Of a DNA stretch of 49,698 bases, positions 19,311-27,241 are shown piece after piece. The DNA lies in the NCBI GenBank assembly GCA_029260135.1, contig JAJDDV010000029.1:1-49698 (forward strand). Direction: 5' to 3'. The translations under genes were made by a program, and so were the position numbers. The DNA is from Phycisphaerae bacterium. Its GTDB lineage: Bacteria > Planctomycetota > Phycisphaerae > UBA1845. Numbering within the stretch: position 1 is the first letter of the stretch; each line of letters begins with the position of its first letter. The notes beneath the pieces are model-generated. The model made no database searches and was not told the origin of the DNA. It saw only the letters and a program-made list of their open reading frames with translations.

Positions 19311-20564
19311 TTACGGAAGTCCCGAGAAGGCCGCCTGAAACAATGCGGCGTCCCGCAGATCCACATCGCCGTCGCAGTCGGCATCGCGCCCACATGGGCT
19401 GAGGTTCTCGTACCACCGAACCTTGCCGTCATTCATTGACGCGGAAAGATAGTCGGTGTCCCCATCGGCGTCCATGTCCGTCGCGAAAACGGACTTGGGG
19501 TTGTCCGCCGCAGTGGTGATTAGGTGCTCGGTGAAGCTCGGGAGTGAGCCACCGTCGCTTTCGTACCACGCGATTCTGTCGTCCAGCCATGACGCAGAGA
19601 GGACGTCGGCGTCCCCATCGCGGTCCAAATCCGCAGCGAAAACGGAAACGGCCTGATACGGGCTGGTCGAGATTACCCGTTCGGTGAAGGTCGGTGGAGA
19701 GCCGCCGCCGTTTTCGTACCAGGCGATCTGGGGGTTACCGCCCGATGCCGAGAGGACGTCGGTCTTCCCATCGCCGTCCATGTCCGTCGCGAAAACGGAA
19801 GAGGCGCCATTTGCGTTGGTCGAGATCACCCGCGCGGTGAAGGTCGGAGGAGAGCCGCCGTCGTTTTCGTACCATGCGATCTTGTTGTCCCACACAGACG
19901 CTGAGAGTACGTCGGTGTCCCCGTCGCCGTCTACGTCCGTCGCGAAAACGGAAGAGGCGCCAATTGCGTTGGTCGAGATCACCCGCGCGGTGAAGGTCGA
20001 AGGAGAGCCGCCGTCGTTTTCGTACCATGCGATCTTGTTGTCGCGAAACGACGCCGAAAGGACATCCGTGTCACCGTCGCCGTCCACGTCCGTCGCGAAG
20101 ACGGACCGCGGACCGTCGGCGGCGGACGAGATCACCCGCCCGGTGAAGGTCGGAGGAGAGCCGCCGTCGTTTTCGTACCAGGCAACCGTGTCGTCATGAT
20201 AGGACGCGGTGAGGACGTCGGTGTCGCCGTCGCTGTCCAGGTCCGTCGCGAAGACGAACGACCACCCGGTTGCGTTGGTTACGATCTCCCGTTTGGTGAA
20301 GGTCGGGGGCGAGCCGCCGTCACTTTCGTACCATGCGATTTTCCAATCACCACCCGACACGGAGAGAACGTCGGTGTCCGCGTCGCCGTCCATGTCCGTC
20401 GCGAAAACGGAATTCAAACCGCCTCGGGGGGTTGCGATCACCCGCTCGGTGAAGGGCACGTCCGCGCCGGCGGCGGGGAGCGCCCCTGCTAGACTCGCGC
20501 TGAGACCCGCCAGCGGTGTAAGAAGCGGCGCTAACAATGCTGCAGTGGTGCTGCGGTGCTTCAC
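19311..20564 (-). CDS. secreted FG-GAP/VCBS seven-repeat protein, copy A
   Basis: Start is GTG at 20564 with AAGGAG five bases upstream. Residues 1-34 are a signal peptide (Ala/Leu-rich, ending AAGA). Then seven repeats of about 51 residues follow, each with VFATDxDGDGDTDVLSAS...IAWYENDGG...TFTxRVI, the calcium-binding FG-GAP/VCBS pattern; seven copies fit one seven-bladed beta-propeller. Repeats 3 and 4 are nearly identical at the DNA level, a sign of recent internal duplication. The tail is SPCGRDADCDGDVDLRDAALFQAAFSG, read in pieces, a half-dockerin-like Asp-rich ending common in these bacteria. A paralogue lies directly upstream at 20747. Surface or extracellular binding role is inferred. 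Confidence 0.9.
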   Translation of the reverse strand: MKHRSTTAALLAPLLTPLAGLSASLAGALPAAGADVPFTERVIATPRGGLNSVFATDMDGDADTDVLSVSGGDWKIAWYESDGGSPPTFTKREIVTNATGWSFVFATDLDSDGDTDVLTASYHDDTVAWYENDGGSPPTFTGRVISSAADGPRSVFATDVDGDGDTDVLSASFRDNKIAWYENDGGSPSTFTARVISTNAIGASSVFATDVDGDGDTDVLSASVWDNKIAWYENDGGSPPTFTARVISTNANGASSVFATDMDGDGKTDVLSASGGNPQIAWYENGGGSPPTFTERVISTSPYQAVSVFAADLDRDGDADVLSASWLDDRIAWYESDGGSLPSFTEHLITTAADNPKSVFATDMDADGDTDYLSASMNDGKVRWYENLSPCGRDADCDGDVDLRDAALFQAAFSGLP

Positions 20565-20746
20565 GACATCTCCTTCTCGGTGTTTCGGGCACCGTCTTCG
20601 TCGGTCGCGCGAACGGAGAGAGGAACCCGTCTGCCGTAGGCGAGTTCACCCACTCGGTCAACGCCGGGCCACCCGCCGTCGCGCTCGTACCACGCGATCT
20701 TGTCGTCAAACCGGGCGGCCGGAAGGACGTCGGTATCCCTGACGCT
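20562..20746 (-). pseudogene. remnant of a third FG-GAP repeat gene
   Basis: Immediately after the TAA of copy B, in the same frame, 61 sense codons run to a TGA that overlaps the GTG start of copy A. The translation holds DTDVLPAARFDDKIAWYERD and later SVRATDEDGARNT, which align with one full FG-GAP unit (DTDVLSAS..DDKIAWYESDGG ... SVFATDxDGD..T). There is no start codon or signal peptide of its own. It is best read as the decayed middle of another copy, lost by unequal recombination between tandem genes. Confidence 0.7.
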
Positions 20747-22015
20747 TTACCTCGGCCCGAAGAGAGCTGCTCGGAACGGAACGTAGTCCTCCAGGTCCAC
20801 GTCGCCGTCGCAGTCGGAATCGAACCCGCACGGGCTGAGATTCTCATACCACGCGATCTTGGTGCCCGCCGATGAGTCCCAAGGGCGCAACGCGGCGATC
20901 AGGTCGGTTTTCCCGTCGCCGTCGATGTCCGCCGCGAAAACGGAGGGCGTACGGAATGCCGTGGTGGAGATCGACCGCTTGTAGAATCTCGTGGGGGAGC
21001 CGCCGTAGTTTTCGTACCACCAGATCTTGCTGTCATAGGGCAACGTGGCGAGGACATCGGTGTCCCCGTCGCCGTCCAAGTCCGTCGCAAGAGCAGTGTG
21101 GGCGTGGATCGGAGTGGTTGACAAGATGACCCGCTCGGTGAAGCTCGGGGGCGAGGCGCCGTCGCTCTCGAACCACGCGATCTTGGCGAGAGACGTGTAG
21201 AGGATATCGGTGTCCCCGTCGCCGTCTAAGTCCGTCGCGAAAACGGAAGAGACTCCGGTGGCTGTGGGCATAGAAACCGCCCGCTTGGTGAAGGTCGGCG
21301 GCGAGCCGCCGTCGTTCACGTACCAGTTGAGGGTCGCGGAGTCACTCCCTGCCGCAGAAAGAACGTCCGTGTCCCCGTCGCGGTCCAAGTCCGTCGCGAA
21401 AACGGAACTTGCTCCGTATTGCTGATAGATCAGCCGTGCAGTGAAGGTCGGGGGCGATCCTCCGTCGTTCTCGTACCACGCGATCTTGTTGTCATTGGAG
21501 GACGCGGAAAGAACGTCGATGTCCCCGTCGCCGTCCACGTCCATCGCAAACACGGACGCCGCCCCGTCAGCGGCGCCCGAGATCACGTGTTCCGTGAAGG
21601 TCGGAGGCTTCCCGCCGTCGCTTTCGTACCATGCGATCTTGTCGTCGTCGTATGACGCCGAAAGGACATCCGTGTCACCGTCGCCGTCCACGTCCGCCGC
21701 GAAGAGCGAATACCACACGGTTGCGGTGCCTGCAATCACGCGCCTGGTGAAGATCGGAGGCTTCCCGCCGTCGCTCTCGTACCATGCGATCTTGTCGTCA
21801 CCGCCTGACATGAACAGGATGTCAATGTCTCCGTCGCGGTCCAAGTCCGTCGCGAAGACGGAGGAGGGTGTGGTTTCAGTGGTCGAGATCACCCGCTCGG
21901 CGAAGGGCACGTCGGCGCCGACGGCGGCAAGCGGCCAGGCCAGACTCGTGGCGATTCCCGCGATCGGGTTCATTAGCGCAGCCAACGGCGCCGCGGTTGA
22001 GTTGTGGTGTCTCAC
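20747..22015 (-). CDS. secreted FG-GAP/VCBS seven-repeat protein, copy B
   Basis: Start GTG at 22015 behind a strong purine tract (GGGAGGGGG). Same architecture as copy A: an Ala-rich signal peptide of about 34 residues ending VGADVPFAERVI, seven repeats of about 50 residues (VFATDLDRDGDxDVL ... IAWYESDGG ... FTxRVI) and the tail SPCGFDSDCDGDVDLEDYVPFRAALFG, read in pieces. The N-termini of the copies are clearly related, so this is a tandem duplication that has diverged. Repeats 4-7 depart most from consensus; repeat 5 is short (LYTSLAKIAWFESDG). It lies 325 bp past rpoN on the same strand. Confidence 0.9.
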   Translation of the reverse strand: MRHHNSTAAPLAALMNPIAGIATSLAWPLAAVGADVPFAERVISTTETTPSSVFATDLDRDGDIDILFMSGGDDKIAWYESDGGKPPIFTRRVIAGTATVWYSLFAADVDGDGDTDVLSASYDDDKIAWYESDGGKPPTFTEHVISGAADGAASVFAMDVDGDGDIDVLSASSNDNKIAWYENDGGSPPTFTARLIYQQYGASSVFATDLDRDGDTDVLSAAGSDSATLNWYVNDGGSPPTFTKRAVSMPTATGVSSVFATDLDGDGDTDILYTSLAKIAWFESDGASPPSFTERVILSTTPIHAHTALATDLDGDGDTDVLATLPYDSKIWWYENYGGSPTRFYKRSISTTAFRTPSVFAADIDGDGKTDLIAALRPWDSSAGTKIAWYENLSPCGFDSDCDGDVDLEDYVPFRAALFGPR

Positions 22016-22339
22016 GTTACCCCCTCCCAGGCTTCCGTCGGCGGAGGGTCGTTTTGCATCCGGTCCTACTTACACAAGTAATAGAGTACTGAATTGGGCC
22101 GGGCGAATCAAGGCGTATGCCACAGAGGCCCATAATCGACCGATTCGCAGGACAATTCGAGGGGTTTGCTGCTGAGAGTTTTGGGAAGTGATCCATGAAT
22201 CAGAGAGGTGCCGGCGCGCGCGTGAGCGATGAAGGTTCGTGTGGGAGGAATTGGCTTTGGACCTTCGTCTTCATTTGACGCTGGAGCGTAGAGGTTCGCG
22301 TTATTCACTGCCGCATGACCGCCTTCTTGTCTTGGGGTC
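22016..22339. other. intergenic region between rpoN and FG-GAP copy B
   Basis: 324 bp with no gene. It holds the ribosome binding site of copy B. Base composition is less GC-rich than the flanking genes (for example 22070-22090 and 22290-22330). The rpoN stop at its right edge is one copy of the direct repeat also found at 19241-19269. Confidence 0.5.
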
Positions 22340-23803
22340 TCAGAACTCGCGTCGTTGGCGGGCGGCAGGGATGTCGAGCTGTTGTCGGTACTTGGCGACG
22401 GTTCGGCGTGAGATTTCGATGCCCTCGTCTTTGAGGAGGGCGGCGATCTGATCGTCGTTGAGGGGTTTCTTTCGGTCTTCGGCGGCGATCAAGTCGCGCA
22501 CGCGGACCTTGACGCGATCCCAGCCCATGCTCTGTCCGTCGTCGGTTTCGGTGCCGCCGGTGAAGAAATATCTCAGCGGATAGATGCCTCGCGGCGTCTG
22601 CATGTATTTGTCGGCGACGGTGCGGCTGATGGTGGATGGATCGCAGCCGAGTTCGGTGGCGAGGTCGCTCATGCGGAGGATCTTGAGGCCTTCGGCGCCG
22701 ACGTCGAAGAAATCGCGTTGGTGTTCGACGATGGCGCCGGCGACTTCGAGCAGTCGGTTCTGGCGGAACTTCACGGCGTCGATCAGCGAAGAGGCTTCCT
22801 CGACGTGCTTGCGCGCGAAGTCGCGTGTTTCCTTCCCGTTGGCTTTGGACTTGGCCATCGTGACGACTTCGTCGCGGAGGCAGAGCTTTGGCATGTTGCC
22901 GCGGGCGAGTCTCATGGTGAGGCCTGCGCCTGAATCGGCGTATTCGATGATGACGTCGGGTCGAATGACGGGAACCGAGCGGTCGCCGATCAGATAGCCG
23001 GGGTGGAGGCAGAGCATGGAGCGCATGGCCTTCATGGCTTCGGTGATTTCACCGATGGAGTATCCGGTGGCTTTCGCGACGGCGGGCAGACGGTTGTGTG
23101 CGATGTCGTCGAGGTGGTCTTCGATGAGGGTTCTTTCGAGTCGGTTGTCGCCGGGCAAGGTTTCGAGCTGCAGCAGTAAGCACTCGACGACGTCGCGCGC
23201 GCCGACACCGGGCGGATCGAGCTTGTGGATTTCGGTGAGCGAGGTTTCGAGGTCTTCGACGGGAATCGGCGGACGTACGCTGTCGGCGACCTGATCGAGG
23301 CGAACGCGAAGGTAGCCGTCGGGGTCGAGAAAATTGATGAGGGCTTCACCGGCGCGGCGGAGCTTCTCGTCGAGTTCGAAGAGTGACCACTGTGAGAGCA
23401 GGTGTTCGTGGAATCCGACCTCTCGTCCCGCGGTGTTGGCCATCGCCCCCATCTTGGCGTCACGGCCTTCGGTGGGCGGAATGCGGTGTGTTCGGGAAGG
23501 GGCGACGTCATTGACGTCCATGTCGTAATCGCGAGCGAGGCGGTGAAGGCGATCGAAACTGCCCGGGGGAACGACGTCGCGCTCCACGCGGAATCCGTCG
23601 TCGTCGACGTCGGGCGCGGGTGCTTCGGTCTGCTCGGGTTCGGCGACCTCGAGGGCGGCATTACTTTCGAGGGCGTGCTCAATGTAGGCTTCGAGGTCGG
23701 TGACCGGTTTCTGCAAGATGGCCATGGACTGGATGAGCTGCGGGGTGAGCCGCTGCTCCAGCCGCATTTGCTGGCTAAGACTTTGTGTCAGAAACTGGGT
23801 CAC
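22340..23803 (-). CDS. rpoN: RNA polymerase sigma-54 factor
   Basis: A 487-residue sigma-54. Region I is the Gln/Leu-rich N-terminus (SLSQQMRLEQRLTPQLIQSM, residues 8-27) that contacts activator ATPases. An acidic linker with DVDDDGFRVERD follows at about 65-80. The core-binding region spans about 125-330. The DNA-binding C-terminus includes the helix-turn-helix LATELGCDPSTISRTVADKY and the RpoN box RRTVAKYRQQL close to the C-terminus, which ends AARQRREF. Length and motif order are typical. It directs transcription from -24/-12 promoters; one such sequence is seen upstream of the citrate synthase gene in this window. Its 3' end is duplicated at 19241-19269. Confidence 0.97.
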   Translation of the reverse strand: MTQFLTQSLSQQMRLEQRLTPQLIQSMAILQKPVTDLEAYIEHALESNAALEVAEPEQTEAPAPDVDDDGFRVERDVVPPGSFDRLHRLARDYDMDVNDVAPSRTHRIPPTEGRDAKMGAMANTAGREVGFHEHLLSQWSLFELDEKLRRAGEALINFLDPDGYLRVRLDQVADSVRPPIPVEDLETSLTEIHKLDPPGVGARDVVECLLLQLETLPGDNRLERTLIEDHLDDIAHNRLPAVAKATGYSIGEITEAMKAMRSMLCLHPGYLIGDRSVPVIRPDVIIEYADSGAGLTMRLARGNMPKLCLRDEVVTMAKSKANGKETRDFARKHVEEASSLIDAVKFRQNRLLEVAGAIVEHQRDFFDVGAEGLKILRMSDLATELGCDPSTISRTVADKYMQTPRGIYPLRYFFTGGTETDDGQSMGWDRVKVRVRDLIAAEDRKKPLNDDQIAALLKDEGIEISRRTVAKYRQQLDIPAARQRREF

Positions 23804-24001
23804 AGACTGTTTCTCACGTTGCTGTGGAGTAATCGAAGCGGACCGTTGACCGGGCCGCCCGAGCGGCCGCCGTGAGCGCGCGCTCGTGTGTGCCTGTCCT
23901 CCACACGATTATCGGGCATCGTCGTGGCCACGTTCTCTACCCCTAGTATAGCAAACTTCGACACCGTCGCGCAGCCCTTGATTACGTCGTGAGGACGCGG
24001 A

Positions 24002-24610
24002 TTACATAGCGGACCGTCCGCGTATGGCGGCATCGAGCATGCTCACTGTTGCGTATTCGAGTTGCGATCCAACGGCGAGACCCCTCGACGGACGGGTTAC
24101 GCTGACGTCGAGTTCCTTGAGCAAGCTCTGGATGTGCAACGCGGTTCCATCACCGTCGAGGGTCGGGTTCAGCGCGAGGACGACTTCCCGCACCGATCCC
24201 GAGCGCACGCGCTCGAGCAGTGCGTCGATGGTCAGGTCTTCCGGTTCGATGCCGTCGAGCGGCGCGATGTGTCCCATCAGCACGTGGTAGGTTCCGCGAA
24301 TCAGTCCGGTGGCTTCGAGGACCAGAAGATCTTGTGGCTGTTCGACGACCCAGACCTCGCCGTGCTCTCTATGCGGATCGGCGCAAATGGAGCAGGGGTC
24401 GTTTTCGGTGAGGTTGAAGCAGGTTCGACAGTGTTTGACCTTGTCTTTGACGTCGAGCACGGCGCGGGAGAGCGCGGCGGCGAAGTCCCTCGGTTCGCGC
24501 AGGATATGAAATGCCAAGCGTTCGGCACTTCTGGGTCCGATTCCGGGGAGCTTCTCGAACTGCTCTCGCAAGCGAGCCAGTGACTCAATCGGTCCGCGGT
24601 TGGTGGTCAC
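24002..24610 (-). CDS. recR: recombination mediator protein RecR
   Basis: A 202-residue RecR, the usual size. The N-terminal helix-hairpin-helix is EKLPGIGPRSAERLAFHIL (residues about 19-37). A C4 zinc finger CRTCFNLTENDPCSIC follows at about 58-73, then the TOPRIM domain (VWVVEQPQDLLVLEATG, with the acidic LNPTLDGDGTA loop) and the C-terminal Walker-B-like SRGLAVGSQLEYA. RecR loads RecA on gapped DNA with RecO/RecF. It is 21 bp downstream of ybaB and part of the dnaX-ybaB-recR cluster that is conserved across many bacteria. Confidence 0.97.
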   Translation of the reverse strand: MTTNRGPIESLARLREQFEKLPGIGPRSAERLAFHILREPRDFAAALSRAVLDVKDKVKHCRTCFNLTENDPCSICADPHREHGEVWVVEQPQDLLVLEATGLIRGTYHVLMGHIAPLDGIEPEDLTIDALLERVRSGSVREVVLALNPTLDGDGTALHIQSLLKELDVSVTRPSRGLAVGSQLEYATVSMLDAAIRGRSAM

Positions 24611-24631
24611 GATCGCCTCGTAGGTTTCATA

Positions 24632-24967
24632 TCAGCCGCCTCCGAGCGCATCGGTCAGTCCGGGGATGTTCAAGCCGCCGGTCAGGTCGGCGAGCTGCGA
24701 TTTCATCGCCTCTTGCGATTTTGTGGTGGCGGCGCCGACCGCGGATTTAACCAGGTCTTCGAGCAGCTCGACGTCGCCGGTCGCGCTGGGTTCAATCTTG
24801 ATGTCGACAAGGGTGCCCTTGCCGTCGACGGTGGCGGTGACCATTCCGCCGCCGGCATCCCCTTCGAAGCGTTTTCGGGCCATCTCCTCCTGCATCTCGG
24901 CGACCTTTCCCTGCATGGCCTTGGCCGACTTGAGCAGATTCGTGATGTTTCCCAGGTTGCCGAACAT
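24632..24967 (-). CDS. ybaB: YbaB/EbfC family nucleoid-associated protein
   Basis: A 111-residue protein with the family's tweezer-like dimer pattern: N-terminal helix MFGNLGNITNLLKSAKAMQGKVAEMQEEMA, read in pieces, a central beta-sheet (GMVTATVDGKGTLVDIKIEPS) and a C-terminal helix (LEDLVKSAVGAATTKSQEAM), then a Gly-rich end. It binds DNA without strong sequence preference. Its position between dnaX and recR, 6 bp after dnaX, is the classical one and supports co-transcription. Confidence 0.95.
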   Translation of the reverse strand: MFGNLGNITNLLKSAKAMQGKVAEMQEEMARKRFEGDAGGGMVTATVDGKGTLVDIKIEPSATGDVELLEDLVKSAVGAATTKSQEAMKSQLADLTGGLNIPGLTDALGGG

Positions 24968-24973
24968 GTTTGG

Positions 24974-26452
24974 TCACTCCGTGGTCGAGGTTTCGTCTTG
25001 TGCTTCGTCATCGGCGCCGGACTGTCGCGGCGTCGGTTGGGTCGTCGCGAGGCGGATATCGGTCAGCGTTCCGTCGACCGCGTCTTTGACTCTTTGAACG
25101 AGGGGGTCGCCGGCCACTCGGTCCATTTGCTCGGAGCTTACCGCCGCAGAACGCGGCGCCAAGGCGGCGGATGTATTGTTGCCCTTCGGCGCGACCTGTC
25201 GGTGCGGTTTGGACGTCGAGGTCACGACATCGCCACGCTGGGCCAGGGCGGAGGATTCAGCCGGGTCTTTTTTTTTTGCGCGGGAAGGTGCAGGCTGAGG
25301 TAGCGCCCCACCGCTGCCCTCGTCCAGGCGCTCGATGAGTTCCGTCAGATCGGTGAACTGGCGACTCATCGCGAGGCGCACGACGGCGGCATCGGCCAGC
25401 GCGCGCGACGCACTGGCCGACTTCACGTTGCGGCGCAACTCTTCAAGCAAGGCGATCATGTAGACATAGGTCGGGGCGTCGAAGTTCGCCGCCTGCTCGG
25501 CGAGTGCGGGGCGCATGGGGCCTGACACATCGACGAGATCTGTATCCGATCCGCACACGTTCAGTAGCATTAGCGTACGAACGTGTTCGATCAGATGCGT
25601 GCAGAATCGCTCGACGGTGCGCCCGGTCTGCAGCGCACGGTCCACGGCGCTGAGCGCGCCGGCGGGATCGCTCTGTGCGACGCCGTCCATCACGGCGAAG
25701 GCCAGTTCGTCGTGCGGCGGCGGAATCAGCTCGTCGAGAATCTCGGTACTCAGGCGCGTCGATTCGTAGGAGAGCACCATGTCGAGCAGCGAAAGGGCAT
25801 CGCGCATCGATCCGTTGGCGAGTCGGGCGATCCGACGCATGACGCCGTCATCGGTTTCGACCTTCTCGCGCTTGAGGATGTCGCCGAGGTGCATGGCAAT
25901 GGCGTCGGTGTCGATGGCATGAAAGTCGAAACGTTGGCAGCGGCTTTGGACCGTCGCGGGGACCTTCTGTGCCTCGGTGGTCGCCAGGATGAACTTGACG
26001 TGCGAGGGAGGCTCTTCGAGCGTTTTGAGAAGGGCATTGAAGGCGTTGGTGCTGAGCATGTGAACTTCGTCGATGATGTAGATCTTGAAGCGAGCTCGGG
26101 CCGGTCGGAGGGCGGCGTTGCTCCTCAGCATGCGCATATCGTCGACGCCGGTGTTGCTGGCGGCGTCGATCTCGACAACGTCAACATCCTCGCCGGAGGC
26201 CACGGCGAGGCAGGATTCGCATTCGCAGCAGGGCGTGGGTGAGGGCGCGTCGGTGGCGAGGCAATTGAGCGCCTTGGCGAGTATTCGAGCCATCGAGGTC
26301 TTCCCGACGCCTCGGGTGCCGGTAAAGAGGTAGCCGTGATGGACACGCTGCGAGAGGATGGCGTTCTTGAGCGTGGTGGCGATAGAGGACTGGCCCACCA
26401 CCTCGTCAAAGGTGTTGCTTCGATAGGTGCGTGCCAGAACGCGATACGACAT
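24974..26452 (-). CDS. dnaX: DNA polymerase III subunits gamma/tau
   Basis: A 492-residue clamp-loader ATPase. N-terminal MSYRVLARTYRSNTFDEVVGQ, Walker A FTGTRGVGKTS (about residues 43-53), a Cys-rich zinc module (CLATD...PCCECESC), Walker B IYIIDEVHMLS, the sensor LATTEAQKVPATVQSRCQRF and a C-terminal collar domain are all visible. From residue about 375 the tail is low complexity and only about 100 residues, much shorter than E. coli tau. Within it codons 393-395 (AKKK) are encoded by an A10 run followed by G, a likely frameshift or slippage site (see separate entry). ATG start at 26452 has GGGAGG about ten bases upstream. First protein gene of the SRP RNA-dnaX-ybaB-recR cluster. Confidence 0.96.
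   Translation of the reverse strand: MSYRVLARTYRSNTFDEVVGQSSIATTLKNAILSQRVHHGYLFTGTRGVGKTSMARILAKALNCLATDAPSPTPCCECESCLAVASGEDVDVVEIDAASNTGVDDMRMLRSNAALRPARARFKIYIIDEVHMLSTNAFNALLKTLEEPPSHVKFILATTEAQKVPATVQSRCQRFDFHAIDTDAIAMHLGDILKREKVETDDGVMRRIARLANGSMRDALSLLDMVLSYESTRLSTEILDELIPPPHDELAFAVMDGVAQSDPAGALSAVDRALQTGRTVERFCTHLIEHVRTLMLLNVCGSDTDLVDVSGPMRPALAEQAANFDAPTYVYMIALLEELRRNVKSASASRALADAAVVRLAMSRQFTDLTELIERLDEGSGGALPQPAPSRAKKKDPAESSALAQRGDVVTSTSKPHRQVAPKGNNTSAALAPRSAAVSSEQMDRVAGDPLVQRVKDAVDGTLTDIRLATTQPTPRQSGADDEAQDETSTTE
25257..25278 (-). promoter_or_regulatory. dnaX slippery run (A10-G) with a -1 stop just downstream
   Basis: On the coding strand ten A residues (25268-25277, read in reverse) are followed by GAC. 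The zero frame reads AAA AAA AAA GAC; the -1 frame reads AAA AGA CCC GGC TGA, stopping at 25259-25257, four sense codons after the run. A -1 slip, or insertion of one A by RNA polymerase slippage, would yield a gamma form of about 398 residues that keeps the ATPase core and loses the tau tail. E. coli uses A AAA AAG and Thermus an A9 run for the same purpose. Confidence 0.6.
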
Positions 26453-26494
26453 TTCCGGATGACCTCCCGCCCAGTGATATCACATTTCTCGCGG

Positions 26495-26621
26495 TTCGGC
26501 GTTGATTGACGACCAGGCTGACCACGGCACCTGAATGAGCCAGATGGGCTGCTCTGTCTCCAGCCTGACCCGGTGTCTGAATCACCCACTGCATGGGGCC
26601 TGGCCGTCAATCAACGCCGAA
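26495..26621 (-). ncRNA. ffs: bacterial signal recognition particle RNA (4.5S type)
   Basis: On the minus strand the segment folds into a long hairpin. The ends, 26621-26598 and 26518-26495, pair over 24 positions with one G-U. The apical core at 26569-26547 has the SRP domain IV signature: 5' strand GTCAGG, closing stem CTG, tetraloop GAGA, stem CAG, 3' strand AGCAGC. Element by element and in length this aligns with the E. coli 4.5S core, which has UCC, GGAA, GGA at the apex. SRP RNA binds Ffh and docks membrane-protein ribosomes to FtsY. Its place directly upstream of dnaX matches the scr-dnaX order of Bacillus. Mature ends are uncertain. Confidence 0.88.
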
Positions 26622-26673
26622 GACCGGGGTGAATCGCTTGTAACGGCGATCACCACCCGTCGGCGAGGGGCGC

Positions 26674-26702
26674 ATCATAACGACAGTTCGCGGATGTTTG
26701 AA
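26674..26702 (-). promoter_or_regulatory. putative sigma-70 promoter for the SRP RNA (and dnaX)
   Basis: On the minus strand TTCAAA and TATGAT (5/6 to the -10 consensus) are 17 bases apart, placing a start near 26667, about 45 bases before the SRP RNA stem. A hairpin (26628-26654) lies in that leader. Resemblance only. Confidence 0.4.
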
Positions 26703-26775
26703 CGGGCAGGCGGCGATTCCGGAGGACGAATCGAGAATAGGCCTTGGGCGGGTCAGGTCTCGACGCGGGAGACGC

Positions 26776-27129
26776 CTACGGGGATTGTGCGAGCACCCAG
26801 TGCTCGGGACCGCGGGTCAGGGTCGTGAGTCCGCGGAGTCGGCGCCCGCCCAATTCGAGCGTATACCGATCCGGTGCGACATCGACGAATGTAACGGTAC
26901 CGGCATCGACGCGGCGTACGGTACCGCGATCGCCGGTCAGCGGCCCTTCGTACTGAAGGTAGGCCTTTCGGTGGTCGCCGATTCGAGTGGCTGGAATCGG
27001 GAGCGAGGAGAGCCCGTGGGGCTCTTCGTGGAGCTGCCATGTGAGCAGGGCGCCGTGGCGTTCGAGCATGAGGTCCCAGTGCTCGCCCTCGGCGGATACA
27101 TGGTGTAAGATGACGAAGCGGTTGGGCAT
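26776..27129 (-). CDS. stand-alone LigD 3'-phosphoesterase-like domain protein
   Basis: The start taken is the ATG at 27129 (MPNRFVILHH), giving 117 residues; the extra 27 codons back to 27210 have no family resemblance. The sequence reads FVILHH...EHWDLMLE...LLTWQL...P and later DHRKAYLQYEGPLTGDRGTV, which parallels the LigD phosphoesterase pattern (H ... HYDxRLE ... LKSWAVP ... DHPxxY..FEG). The metal-binding His and Asp positions (H in ILHH, EHWDLMLE) are retained. In LigD this domain trims 3' ends during non-homologous end joining; here it stands without ligase or polymerase domains. Small single-domain versions are common in Planctomycetota. Substrate unknown. No good ribosome binding site is visible. 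Confidence 0.7.
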   Translation of the reverse strand: MPNRFVILHHVSAEGEHWDLMLERHGALLTWQLHEEPHGLSSLPIPATRIGDHRKAYLQYEGPLTGDRGTVRRVDAGTVTFVDVAPDRYTLELGGRRLRGLTTLTRGPEHWVLAQSP

Positions 27130-27241
27130 CGGAACAGGAAATAGCGCGGACGAACACCGCCCCCGATTCCCGCTGCCCGCATGGGCAACGACGCCGGGGT
27201 CAATAGCCACCGCACGGGAAACACATTAGGGAGGCGCACAG

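Larger units (their letters stand above)
19241..22366. other. FG-GAP island bounded by direct repeats of the rpoN 3' end
   Basis: Bases 19241-19269 and 22338-22366 are direct repeats (27/29 identical), the right copy being the end of rpoN. Between them lie only FG-GAP copies A and B and a decayed third copy. The structure resembles the outcome of insertion at a gene's 3' end with duplication of the target, or of an unequal crossover. No integrase or terminal inverted repeats are present. Confidence 0.5.

Noticed and set aside
26495..26621. Inverted repeat first considered as a MITE or terminator
   Set aside because: The apical sequence matches the SRP RNA domain IV core and the position upstream of dnaX supports SRP RNA.
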